Shown here in pieces: positions 7,501-15,280 of a stretch of DNA of 64,000 nt. This DNA is from Pseudomonas botevensis (GTDB lineage: Bacteria > Pseudomonadota > Gammaproteobacteria > Pseudomonadales > Pseudomonadaceae), in NCBI RefSeq assembly GCF_019145475.1, contig NZ_JAHTKI010000004.1, positions 1-64,000 on the forward strand. Reading direction: 5' to 3'. The number at the start of each line of letters is the position of its first letter. The stretch's first letter is position 1. Made by a program: the position numbers and the translations under genes. The notes below the pieces were generated by a model. The model had not been told where the DNA came from, did no database searches, and was given only the letters and a program-made list of their open reading frames with translations.

Positions 7501-8475
7501 ATGCCTGCCTCCCCTGGATTGGTCGCGATCCTGGCCTACGATGGCCTCTGCACCTTCGAATTCGGCATCGCCGTGGAGGTCTTCGGCCTCGCTCGACCAG
7601 AGTTCGATTTCCCTTGGTACACGCATCGTATCGCGGCGGTCGATCAAGGCCCGATGCGCGCCATGGGCGGGATTCAAGTGCTGGCCGACGGTGGTCTGGA
7701 ATTGCTGGCCGAGGCGCGCACCGTCATCATTCCCGGCTGGCGCGACCGCAGCGCCCCGGTGCCGGAACCGTTGCTCGATGCATTGCGCCAGGCCCATGCA
7801 CGCGGCGCACGCCTGCTGTCGATCTGCTCCGGGGTGTTTGTACTGGCGGCCAGCGGCTTGCTCAACGGGCACGGCGCCACCACCCATTGGCGCTACGCGG
7901 CGGAACTGGCCGAGCGGTTTCCAGAGATTGCGGTGGACCCGGATGTGCTCTATGTCGACGCCGGGCAGTTGATTACGTCGGCGGGCAGCGCGGCCGGGAT
8001 CGACGCCTGCCTGCATCTGGTGGCGCGGGATTTCGGCACGCAGATCGCCAACGCGGTGGCGCGGCGGCTGGTGATGTCGCCGCAGCGCACCGGCGGCCAG
8101 GCGCAATTCATTCCCACCCCGGTCAGCCCGACACCGCGCAGCGATCTGTCGCGGGTCATGCAATGGGCCCGCGAGCGTTTACATGAGCCACTGGAAGTGC
8201 GCGACCTGGCCAGTGAAGCCGCGATGAGCGAGCGAACCTTTTTACGAAGATTCACCGAGGCCAGCGGCCAGTCGCCCAAGACCTGGCTGCAGCACGAGCG
8301 CCTGGCCCGCGCACGGGAACTGCTCGAAAGCAGCCCGCACAACACCGAGCAGATCGCCCTGCGCTGTGGTTACCGTTCAGTGGAAAGTTTTCGCGTGGCG
8401 TTTCGCAGCGTGGTCGGCGTGCCGCCCTCGGTGTATCGGGAGCGGTTCGGGCGCGAGGCCAGGGTGATTTCCTGA
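7501..8475 (+). CDS. ftrA: FtrA-type AraC/GlxA-family transcriptional regulator
   Basis: A 324-residue regulator. Residues about 1-175 form a DJ-1/PfpI (class I amidotransferase-like) domain with the nucleophile-elbow Cys in 'RLLSICSGVFVLAASGLLNG'. Residues about 215-320 form an AraC double helix-turn-helix ('VRDLASEAAMSERTFLRRFT' and 'TEQIALRCGYRSVESFRVAF'). ATG at 7501 is the first Met that precedes the conserved 'LVAILAYDGLCTFEFGIAVE'. Expected to be a DNA-binding activator whose N-terminal domain senses an unknown ligand. Divergent from the rhodanese, its probable target, and convergent with cobF. Confidence 0.88.
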   Translation: MPASPGLVAILAYDGLCTFEFGIAVEVFGLARPEFDFPWYTHRIAAVDQGPMRAMGGIQVLADGGLELLAEARTVIIPGWRDRSAPVPEPLLDALRQAHARGARLLSICSGVFVLAASGLLNGHGATTHWRYAAELAERFPEIAVDPDVLYVDAGQLITSAGSAAGIDACLHLVARDFGTQIANAVARRLVMSPQRTGGQAQFIPTPVSPTPRSDLSRVMQWARERLHEPLEVRDLASEAAMSERTFLRRFTEASGQSPKTWLQHERLARARELLESSPHNTEQIALRCGYRSVESFRVAFRSVVGVPPSVYRERFGREARVIS

Positions 8476-8487
8476 GGTGTCCGCGAA

Positions 8488-8515
8488 GAGGCAGGCTCGA
8501 TCAACCCCCTGCCTC
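8488..8515. terminator. Hairpin between convergent ftrA and cobF
   Basis: GAGGCAGG (8488-8495) pairs with CCTGCCTC (8508-8515) around a 12-nt loop. The right arm overlaps the cobF stop codon region. No U-run on either strand; likely a weak bidirectional terminator. Confidence 0.45.
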
Positions 8516-9269
8516 AAGGCTTGCGCAACAGATAGGTATCCATGATCCACCCATGCGCCAGCCGGGCCGCCTTGCGCACCCGCTCGATCTCATCGGCGAC
8601 CTCGCCCAGCTTGCCGCTGATCAGGATCTCATCCGGCGTCCCGAGGTAGGCGCCCCAGTAAATCTCGGTCTCCGGGTCCGCCACATGATGGTAGGAATCT
8701 TCGGCATCGAGCATCACCACCAGGCTGTCCGTGCCACTCACCTGCCCCGCCGCCAGACGCCGGCCGGTGGTGATTTCAATCGAACGCCCGATGGTGTTCA
8801 GCGGCACCTTGTGCTGCGCCGCCAGGGCTTGAACGCTGGTGATGCCGGGGATCACCTCGAACTCGAACTGACAGTGCCCGTCCGCCAGAATCGCTTGCAG
8901 GATGCGAACGGTGCTGTCGTACAACGCCGGATCGCCCCACACCAGAAAACCGCCGCACTGGCCGTCAGCCAACTCGTCATCGATCAGGCGTTCGAAGGTC
9001 TGCTGCTTGGCGCGGTTCAGATCATCGACGCTGGTGGTGTAGTCCACTTCACCACGCTCGCGCTCCGGGCTGTGGGCTTCGGCGAAACGATAAGGGTGAT
9101 CGGTGATGTAGCGCTCGCAGATGTCCCGGCGCAGGTCGATCAACTTGTCTTTGCTCTGGCCCTTGTCCATCAGGAAAAACACGTCCACCCGATTCAGCGC
9201 CTTCACCGCCTGCATCGTGATGTAGTCCGGGTTGCCGGCGCCAATGCCGATGACCAGCAATCGCTTCAT
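8514..9269 (-). CDS. cobF: Precorrin-6A synthase (deacetylating) CobF
   Basis: A 251-residue tetrapyrrole methylase that adds the C-1 methyl group and releases acetate, turning precorrin-5 into precorrin-6A in aerobic cobalamin synthesis. The N-terminal 'LLVIGIGAGNPDYITMQAVK' is the SAM-dependent tetrapyrrole methylase signature, and 'GGFLVWGDPALYDSTVRI' and 'FEVIPGITSVQALAAQHK' are further family motifs. It overlaps the start of the next gene downstream in genome order: the upstream phosphatase gene's stop at 9269 shares bases with the cobF ATG, so the two are co-transcribed. Other cob genes are not in this window. No cobalamin riboswitch was seen upstream. Confidence 0.94.
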   Translation of the reverse strand: MKRLLVIGIGAGNPDYITMQAVKALNRVDVFFLMDKGQSKDKLIDLRRDICERYITDHPYRFAEAHSPERERGEVDYTTSVDDLNRAKQQTFERLIDDELADGQCGGFLVWGDPALYDSTVRILQAILADGHCQFEFEVIPGITSVQALAAQHKVPLNTIGRSIEITTGRRLAAGQVSGTDSLVVMLDAEDSYHHVADPETEIYWGAYLGTPDEILISGKLGEVADEIERVRKAARLAHGWIMDTYLLRKP

Positions 9270-9844
9270 TAAAGAACTCCTTCAGGTTCGATCGCACACA
9301 AGCGTAGCCGCCAGCGCCCGGCGAAACGCAACTCGACCGCCGCCAGCGGCTCGACATCGATACTGTGCAACGCCTGCCCTTGCATCACCTGCATCAGCGC
9401 CGCGCGAATGAAAAACGGATGGGTGACCGCCACGACATGACCCGGCGTGTTTTGCAGGGAAGCCAGCCACGCGGCCACGCGCTCGCCCAGTTGTGCCACG
9501 GATTCACCGCCGTGGGGCGCTGCATGAGGATCGTCGAGCCAGGCCTGCAACGCCTCGGGTTCGTCCCGTTGCAGCGCCTTGATCGATTGGCCCTGCCAGC
9601 GGCCCCAATCGCAATCGCGCAGGGCCGGATCAATCTGCGCATCGCGGCCAAACCACTCGGCGGTCTGCCGGGTACGCAATTCCGGGCCACAAATCAGACG
9701 GCGCGGCGCGATGAATCGGGCGCTCAGGGACGCGGACGCCAGCCCGGTCTCTTCAACGGGTTCGTTCGTAGGAAAACACGCCAGTTTTTGTGCGACGGTT
9801 CTGGCATGGCAAATCAATGTCAAACGCGTGGCCTGCACGGTCAA
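9269..9844 (-). CDS. Histidine-phosphatase-fold protein with degenerate catalytic motif, coupled to cobF
   Basis: A 191-residue protein of the phosphoglycerate-mutase/CobC-like histidine phosphatase superfamily: 'FIAPRRLICGPELRTRQTAEW', 'LRDCDWGRWQGQSIKALQRD' and 'VVAVTHPFFIRAALMQVM' match family blocks. The catalytic RHG box, however, reads 'LICHARTVAQK', with Arg replaced by Cys and Gly by Ala while the His is kept. Coupling with cobF by a 1-bp stop/start overlap suggests a cobalamin-linked role such as alpha-ribazole phosphate handling, but the altered box raises the chance of a changed or lost activity. Confidence 0.8.
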   Translation of the reverse strand: MTVQATRLTLICHARTVAQKLACFPTNEPVEETGLASASLSARFIAPRRLICGPELRTRQTAEWFGRDAQIDPALRDCDWGRWQGQSIKALQRDEPEALQAWLDDPHAAPHGGESVAQLGERVAAWLASLQNTPGHVVAVTHPFFIRAALMQVMQGQALHSIDVEPLAAVELRFAGRWRLRLCAIEPEGVL

Positions 9845-10159
9845 TCACTCGCTAGGAAAGCCATCAAAGTTATCGGCAAAATGCCAATGTGGCGGCAATT
9901 GTGCCGGAAACAGCCGGGTTGCAGGCAGTCGGTGATAGTGGCTATGCCGCAATCCGGCGGCAATGTCTGACACCGTTATGGGCAATGGACTACAAACCCT
10001 GTCGGCATCCGTGTAGCCCCCGTTACACGGGCGTCTCGCTCCATATTGGGGCGTTCATTCAACCGTCAAAAATTCACTAGACATGTAACGTAAATTACAT
10101 AAATACTGTTTTAACGGATTGTGAAGCGAATTCTACATACCCATCCAGCAGGAGCCCGG
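9845..10159. other. 315-bp divergent region between phosphatase and RpiR genes
   Basis: No gene or structured RNA was recognised. The right end is AT-rich and holds the ATGTAA-N6-TTACAT palindrome. A small hairpin GCCGCC..GGCGGC-like stretch lies near 9945-9965. I looked for a cobalamin riboswitch box on the minus strand and did not find one. Confidence 0.6.
10083..10100. promoter_or_regulatory. Operator-like palindrome upstream of the RpiR-family regulator
   Basis: ATGTAA (10083-10088) and TTACAT (10095-10100) are perfect inverted repeats with a 6-bp spacer. The core TGTAACGTAAATTACA closely resembles the TGTA-N-TACA operators of RpiR-family proteins such as HexR. It is 60 bp upstream of the RpiR-type gene, so autoregulation and control of the cluster is a natural reading. 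Confidence 0.6.
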
Positions 10160-11014
10160 ATGCCCCCTCTCAGAGACCTGATCACCGATCCCGGCCTGGA
10201 TCTTACGCCGTCGGAGCGCAAAGTCGTTCGCGCCTTGCTCGATCAGTATCCACGCAATGGCCTTGGTCCTATGGCACGCCTGGCGGAACACGCCGGCGTC
10301 AGCGATCCGACCATCGTGCGCCTGGTGAAAAAGCTGGGCTTCGGCGGTTATGCCGAGTTCCAGGACGCCCTTCTCAGTGACATGGATCATCGCCTGCGCT
10401 CGCCGCGCACCCTGTTGCAGCCCCGCTCGCACCAGAACAACGACGACGCCTGGAGTCATTATCTGGCGGACAGTCATCGTCTGCTGGTCGAAACCCAGGC
10501 ACTGACCCAACCGGAAGATGTGCGGATCCTTGCCGACTGGCTGCTCGACGCCCGGCATCAGGTGTACTGCTTTGGCGGGCGTTTCAGCAGCCTGCTGTCG
10601 ACTTACCTGCTCAATCACCTGCGCCTGCTGCGCCCCGGCTGCTTCACCCTGGAAGACAACGCGCAACTGCCGGACCGGCTGTTCGACCTGCAACGCCAAG
10701 ACGTAGTGCTGGTGTTCGACTATCGCCGCTACCAGAGCCAGGCCCTGCGCGTAGCCAGCGCGGCGAAGAACAGCAACGCACGGGTGGTGCTGTTTACCGA
10801 CATCTATGCCTCGCCGCTGCGTGAGCTGGCGGACCTGATCATCAGCGCCCCGGTGGAATGGGCCTCACCGTTCGACACTTTGGTGCCGGCAATGGCGCAG
10901 ATTGAGGCGCTGATCGCCTGCCTGGCGCTGCGCAACCCCGATCTGGCCGATCGCCTGGAAGGCATCGATGCCCTGCGCAACGACTTCGACACCCACTTGC
11001 TGGAGGATAAATAA
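10160..11014 (+). CDS. MurR/RpiR-family transcriptional regulator of the adjacent catabolic cluster
   Basis: A 284-residue regulator with the standard two-part layout: an N-terminal RpiR winged helix-turn-helix (about residues 12-85, 'LAEHAGVSDPTIVRLVKKLG') and a C-terminal SIS domain (about 115-260, 'HQVYCFGGRFSSLLSTYLLN' and 'VVLVFDYRRYQSQALRVASA'). SIS domains of such proteins usually bind a phosphosugar or related effector; here the genes downstream suggest an amino-acid or amine derived effector instead. ATG at 10160 is preferred over 10121 because CAGGAG ends 5 bp upstream of it. First gene of a tight run: the next gene starts 2 bp after its stop. Confidence 0.9.
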   Translation: MPPLRDLITDPGLDLTPSERKVVRALLDQYPRNGLGPMARLAEHAGVSDPTIVRLVKKLGFGGYAEFQDALLSDMDHRLRSPRTLLQPRSHQNNDDAWSHYLADSHRLLVETQALTQPEDVRILADWLLDARHQVYCFGGRFSSLLSTYLLNHLRLLRPGCFTLEDNAQLPDRLFDLQRQDVVLVFDYRRYQSQALRVASAAKNSNARVVLFTDIYASPLRELADLIISAPVEWASPFDTLVPAMAQIEALIACLALRNPDLADRLEGIDALRNDFDTHLLEDK

Positions 11015-11016
11015 GG

Positions 11017-11661
11017 ATGTTCAGCCTTCCCCACCGCTCGCCGCGGGATCTGCCGTTTGTCACCGGCCACACCGCGTTGCTGCTGGTGGACATGCAGCGC
11101 GCCTGGCTCGAACCGCAGTTCGACGCGCATCTCGAAGGCCCGCAGGCGACGTACTTCCTGAACCGTGCCCGCACGCAAGTGGTGCCCAATCAACGCCGGC
11201 TGCTCGAGGCCTTTCGCCAGGCACGGCAGAATGTGCTGCACACGATCATCGAAAGCCTGACCGCCGACGGTCGCGACCGCTCCCTCGATCACAAGCTGTC
11301 GGACATGCACCTGCCCAAGGGCAGCCCGCAGGCCCAGGTGATTGCCGAGCTGACCCCGGTGGAGAACGAAATCATCCTGCCCAAGACCTCGTCCGGGGTC
11401 TTCAACTCGACCAACATCGACTACGTGCTGCGCAACCTTGAAACCCGCCACCTGATCATTGCCGGCATCGTCACCGATCAGTGCGTCGACATGGCCGTGC
11501 GCGATGCCGCCGACCGTGGCTACCTGGTCACGCTGGTCGCCGACGCCTGCGCCACTTACACCGCCGAACGGCACGACGCCTGCCTCAACGCGATCAAGGG
11601 CTATTGCTGGATCACCGACACCGACACCGTGCTCGGTCGCCTGCGGGAGATGCAGCCATGA
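11017..11661 (+). CDS. Isochorismatase-like cysteine hydrolase
   Basis: A 214-residue member of the isochorismatase/nicotinamidase-like hydrolases. The catalytic triad is visible as Asp25 in 'LLLVDMQRAW', Lys in 'IILPKTSSGVF' (about residue 126) and Cys156 in 'IVTDQCVDMAVRDAA'. Members hydrolyse amides, carbamoyl groups or nicotinamide-like substrates (for example ureidoacrylate, biuret or N-carbamoylsarcosine). Its place between an RpiR regulator and a ligase-type gene, with a 4-bp ATGA overlap to the latter, suggests it opens or deamidates the cluster's substrate. The substrate cannot be named from sequence. Confidence 0.88.
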   Translation: MFSLPHRSPRDLPFVTGHTALLLVDMQRAWLEPQFDAHLEGPQATYFLNRARTQVVPNQRRLLEAFRQARQNVLHTIIESLTADGRDRSLDHKLSDMHLPKGSPQAQVIAELTPVENEIILPKTSSGVFNSTNIDYVLRNLETRHLIIAGIVTDQCVDMAVRDAADRGYLVTLVADACATYTAERHDACLNAIKGYCWITDTDTVLGRLREMQP

Positions 11662-12989
11662 GCGAACGCCTGTCACCGCTGCCGATGACCACCATCGTCA
11701 CCACTGACCTGATCGGCATCACCCGGGGCCGCTCGTTTCCCACCGACGAGCTGGAGCACTATCAGGCCGCCGGTTGCGGCTGGGTGCCGGCCAACAGCGC
11801 GCTGACGCCGCAGGACATCATTGCCTCGAGCAACCCGTGGGGCGCCTATGGCGACTTGCGGCTGATTCCCGACCTGTCGAGCCGCGTCACCGTCGGCAAT
11901 GGCCCGGATCCGCAGGCCCCGGCGCTGGACTTCATCCACGGCGACATCCGCGAGACCGATGGCCGCGCATGGGCGGCCTGCCCGCGCACGCTGTTGCGCG
12001 ATGAAGTCGAGCGTTATCGCGATGAACTCGGCTTGCAGGTCAACGCGGCGTTCGAACACGAATTCAATCTGCATGCAGGTTTTGCCGAGCATCTGGCGTT
12101 CTCCCTCGAGGCCCAGCGCCAGGGCGCCGAATTCGGTGGCTGGCTGCTCAGCGCGCTGCGCGCCGGTGGTGTCGAGCCGGAAATGTTCCTGCCCGAATAC
12201 GGCAAGCATCAATACGAAATCACCTGCCGGCCGACCCTCGGCGTGGCGGCGGCGGATCGCGCGGTGAACGTGCGCGAGATCACCCGCGAGATTGCCCGGC
12301 AGATGGGCCTGGACCTGAGTTTCGCCCCGAAGACCGCCGCCGATGCGGTGTGCAATGGCGTACACCTGCACGTCAGTCTGCTCGATCTGGGCGGTCAGCC
12401 GATGCTCTATGACGCCGGCACCAGCAACGGCCTGTCGACCCTCGGCCAGCACTGGGCGGCGGGCGTGCTGCATTACTTGCCGGCGCTGTGTGCGTTGACC
12501 GCGCCGACACCCGTGTCCTACGAACGTTTGCAACCGCATCACTGGAGCGCGTCCTATGCCTGCCTCGGCCAACAGAACCGCGAGGCGGCGCTGCGCATCT
12601 GCCCGACCGTGAGCCTGAGCAGCAAATCCGTGGCGGCGCAGTACAACCTCGAATTCCGCGCCATGGACGCCACCGCCTCGCCACACGTGGCGATGGCCGC
12701 GCTGCTGATCGCCGGACGCCTGGGCATCGAACAGCGCCTGGCACTGAATGCGATCACCGATGACATTCCCGATTCACTCAACGACGAGCAACGCAAGGCC
12801 CGGGGCATCGTTGCCCTGCCCGCCTCCCTGGCTCAGGCACTGGATTGCCTGCGCCGCAGCGAAGCGCTGATCGAAGCGCTGCCGAGCGCGCTGCTCGAAA
12901 CCTTTTTCGCCCTTAAAACCGAGGAACTGGCGCTGACGGAACAGCTCTCGCCCGCTGACTTGTGTGAGCACTATGCACGCCTGTACTGA
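11658..12989 (+). CDS. Glutamine-synthetase-family ligase (gamma-glutamyl-amine type)
   Basis: A 443-residue GS-I-fold enzyme. Recognisable sites are 'AAFEHEFNLHAG' (metal/glutamate Glu residues), 'EYGKHQYEITCRP' , 'CNGVHLHVSLLD' (ATP-metal His) and 'LEFRAMDATASPHVAMAALL' (the Arg/Glu block near the C-terminus). It lacks the tight conservation of true GlnA and falls in the group that includes gamma-glutamylpolyamine and other gamma-glutamylamide synthetases. Likely ATP-dependent glutamylation of an amine or amino acid, or the related ligation. Start ATG at 11658 overlaps the previous stop; the end overlaps the next gene by 17 bp, so translation is coupled. Confidence 0.85.
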   Translation: MSERLSPLPMTTIVTTDLIGITRGRSFPTDELEHYQAAGCGWVPANSALTPQDIIASSNPWGAYGDLRLIPDLSSRVTVGNGPDPQAPALDFIHGDIRETDGRAWAACPRTLLRDEVERYRDELGLQVNAAFEHEFNLHAGFAEHLAFSLEAQRQGAEFGGWLLSALRAGGVEPEMFLPEYGKHQYEITCRPTLGVAAADRAVNVREITREIARQMGLDLSFAPKTAADAVCNGVHLHVSLLDLGGQPMLYDAGTSNGLSTLGQHWAAGVLHYLPALCALTAPTPVSYERLQPHHWSASYACLGQQNREAALRICPTVSLSSKSVAAQYNLEFRAMDATASPHVAMAALLIAGRLGIEQRLALNAITDDIPDSLNDEQRKARGIVALPASLAQALDCLRRSEALIEALPSALLETFFALKTEELALTEQLSPADLCEHYARLY

Positions 12990-13725
12990 ATCCGCCGAGC
13001 TGGGGCTGTACACCCGGCCGGTCTACAACCTGAGTCGCGAAGACTCGACGCATCCGCTGATCCTGGTGTGCGAACACGCCAGCCGCTACATCCCCGCCGC
13101 CCTGAACAACCTGGGCCTGGATGACGCCGCTGCGCGCGAGCACATCGCCTGGGACATCGGAGCGCTGGAGCTGGCCGGGCAATTGTCCGAAAGCCTCGGT
13201 GCAACATTGCTCAGCGCCAATTATTCGCGGCTGCTGATCGACCTCAACCGCCCACGGCATGCCCCCGACAGCATCCCGGCGCAGAGCGAGATCTATCAGG
13301 TTCCGGGCAACCGCGATCTGGACGAAGTGACCCGCGAATACCGTCGCCAGTGCCTGTTCAAGCCGTTTCACGCACGCCTGCAGCAATTGATCGATGAACG
13401 CCTGGCCCGGGGCTTGCCGGTGCGGGTGGTGGGGATTCACAGTTTCACCCCGGTGTATTACGGCCAGCCGCGCGATCTGGAAGTGGGCGTGCTGTTCGGT
13501 CAGGCGCAGGATTACGCCCGACGCCTGCTCGACGGCCTCGAACGACACCCGTTGAAAGTCGCTGGCAACCAGCCGTACCGGATTGACCCGCTGGGCGACA
13601 TGACCGTACCGGTACACGGCGATGCACGAGGCCTGGAATCGGTGCTGATCGAGGTCCGCAACGATCTGCTGCGCAACCCCGAAGCGGTGTCACGCTGGGC
13701 CGGATACCTTGCTCCACTGCTGTAA
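12973..13725 (+). CDS. N-formylglutamate amidohydrolase-family protein
   Basis: A 250-residue enzyme of the HutG2/FGase family, zinc-dependent hydrolases. 'LILVCEHASRYIPAALNNLG' and 'HIAWDIGALELAGQLSESLG' carry the expected metal-binding His/Asp, and 'VVGIHSFTPVYYGQPRDLEV' the third block. In histidine breakdown such enzymes release formate from N-formylglutamate, but no hut genes are here, so another N-acyl or glutamyl product is probable, possibly the product made by the adjacent ligase. ATG at 12973 is used; a GTG at 12964 is an alternative. Overlaps the ligase gene by 17 bp. Confidence 0.85.
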   Translation: MHACTESAELGLYTRPVYNLSREDSTHPLILVCEHASRYIPAALNNLGLDDAAAREHIAWDIGALELAGQLSESLGATLLSANYSRLLIDLNRPRHAPDSIPAQSEIYQVPGNRDLDEVTREYRRQCLFKPFHARLQQLIDERLARGLPVRVVGIHSFTPVYYGQPRDLEVGVLFGQAQDYARRLLDGLERHPLKVAGNQPYRIDPLGDMTVPVHGDARGLESVLIEVRNDLLRNPEAVSRWAGYLAPLL

Positions 13726-13813
13726 AGACTGTTTTGAAAGACTGCTGACGCGGTAAACGACGGACCGATATAACAACTAAAACGACCGATTGGCTGACAA
13801 GGAGTTGCGCTTC

Positions 13814-15163
13814 ATGGAAATAGAAGAATTCGGCTACAAGCAGGAGCTTAAACGCAGCCTGACGCTGACCGATCTGGTGGTGTACGGAATGATCTTCATG
13901 ATCCCCATCGCCCCGTTCGGCGTGTACGGCTACGTCAACGCCGAGGCACCGGGGATGGTGCCGCTGGCCTACATCATCGGCATGGTGGCGATGGTCTTCA
14001 CCGCGCTGAGCTACGGCAGCATGGCCCGGGCGTTTCCGATTGCCGGTTCCGTGTATTCCTACGCGCAGCGGGGCTTGAATCAGCATGTCGGTTTCATCGC
14101 CGGCTGGCTGATGCTGCTCGATTACCTGCTGATTCCACCGCTGCTCTACGTTTATGCGGCGATGGCGCTCAACCACCTGTACCCGGACATCCCGAAAGTC
14201 GGGTTCATCCTGGCGTTCCTGGTCAGCGCAACCTTCGTCAACCTGCGCGGCATCACGTTCACCGCGCGGATGAACATCCTGTTCCTGCTGGCGCAACTGG
14301 TGGTGCTGGGGATTTTCCTGTTCTACGCCTGGAATGCCCTGCACAACGGTGGCGGCAATGGCCAGTTGACCCTGGCGCCGCTGTATCACCCGGAAACCTT
14401 CAACTTCGCCCTGCTGATGCAAGCGGTGTCGATTGCCGTGCTGTCGTTCCTCGGTTTCGATGCGATCTCCACCCTCGCCGAAGAGATCAAGGGCGATCCG
14501 GGCCGCAGCGTCGGCAAGGCAGCGCTGATCACGCTGGTGGTGATGGGGGTGATTTTCGTCGTGCAAACCTGGATCGCCACCGATCTGGCGGCAGGCATGG
14601 GCTTCAAATCCGCCGACACCGCGTTCTATGAAATCGCCGAAATCGCCGCCGGCAGCTGGCTGGCGACCCTGACCGGTGTCGCCACCGCCCTGGCCTGGGG
14701 CGTGGCGGTGGCCATCACCTCGCAAGCCGCCGTCTCGCGCCTGCTGTTCGGCATGGCCCGTGACGGCAAGCTGCCGAAAGTGCTGGCCAAGGTTCATCCG
14801 AAGCACAACACGCCGTACCTGAGCATTTACCTGGTGGCAGTGTTGTCGCTGGTGATCTGCTACCTGTTCATCAATTCGGTGGACACCCTGACCTCGCTGG
14901 TCAACTTCGGCGCGCTGAGCGGTTTCATGCTGCTGCACCTGACCGTCATCAACTACTACTGGCGTCGGCAGAAGTCCGGTCAGGTGATCCGTCACCTGAT
15001 CTGCCCGGTGATCGGCTTCGTCATCGTCGCGGCCATCATGTACAACATGGGTGTTGATGCGCAAAAACTCGGCCTGATCTGGATCGCACTGGGCCTGGTG
15101 TACCTGTTCTTCCTGAACAAGCTCGGCGCCAGTACCGCGCTGCCTGACCCGAGCAATGGCTGA
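13814..15163 (+). CDS. APC-superfamily amino-acid/amine permease
   Basis: A 449-residue inner-membrane transporter with about 12 transmembrane helices; 'YGMIFMIPIAPFGVYGYVNA' (TM1) and 'GSVYSYAQRGLNQHVGFIAG' are typical of APC/PuuP-like amino-acid and polyamine permeases, and 'FLGFDAISTLAEEIKGDPGR' is the conserved TM6 block. The ATG at 13814 follows AAGGAG at 13798-13803; the upstream TTG in frame would bury that site. Lies 88 bp after the amidohydrolase gene and ahead of two succinyltransferases, so it probably imports the cluster's substrate. Confidence 0.9.
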   Translation: MEIEEFGYKQELKRSLTLTDLVVYGMIFMIPIAPFGVYGYVNAEAPGMVPLAYIIGMVAMVFTALSYGSMARAFPIAGSVYSYAQRGLNQHVGFIAGWLMLLDYLLIPPLLYVYAAMALNHLYPDIPKVGFILAFLVSATFVNLRGITFTARMNILFLLAQLVVLGIFLFYAWNALHNGGGNGQLTLAPLYHPETFNFALLMQAVSIAVLSFLGFDAISTLAEEIKGDPGRSVGKAALITLVVMGVIFVVQTWIATDLAAGMGFKSADTAFYEIAEIAAGSWLATLTGVATALAWGVAVAITSQAAVSRLLFGMARDGKLPKVLAKVHPKHNTPYLSIYLVAVLSLVICYLFINSVDTLTSLVNFGALSGFMLLHLTVINYYWRRQKSGQVIRHLICPVIGFVIVAAIMYNMGVDAQKLGLIWIALGLVYLFFLNKLGASTALPDPSNG

Positions 15164-15238
15164 CAAGAAAAAGAGCGGCGTCTGACAACAAATCAGGCGA
15201 CCGCCGATTTAACGCGTGGAAACCGACAGTGATAGTCA

Positions 15239-15263
15239 GGTTCGGCGATTCGTCGAACCTTTT
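15239..15263 (+). terminator. Intrinsic terminator or attenuator ahead of the first succinyltransferase
   Basis: GGTTCGGCG (15239-15247) and CGTCGAACC (15251-15259) form a 9-bp stem with one G-U pair and a 3-nt loop, followed by TTTT. It ends 18 bp before the ATG at 15281 and so could end the permease transcript or attenuate the downstream genes. Confidence 0.65.
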
Positions 15264-15280
15264 GATACAGGAGTGCATCC

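Noticed and set aside
9845-10081. Cobalamin riboswitch upstream of the phosphatase-cobF pair
   Set aside because: The minus strand lacks the B12-box GCCACTG and the conserved paired arms.
13445-15166. 573-codon minus-strand frame over the permease
   Set aside because: High-GC antisense shadow of the APC permease; composition rich in H, Q and R with no domain.
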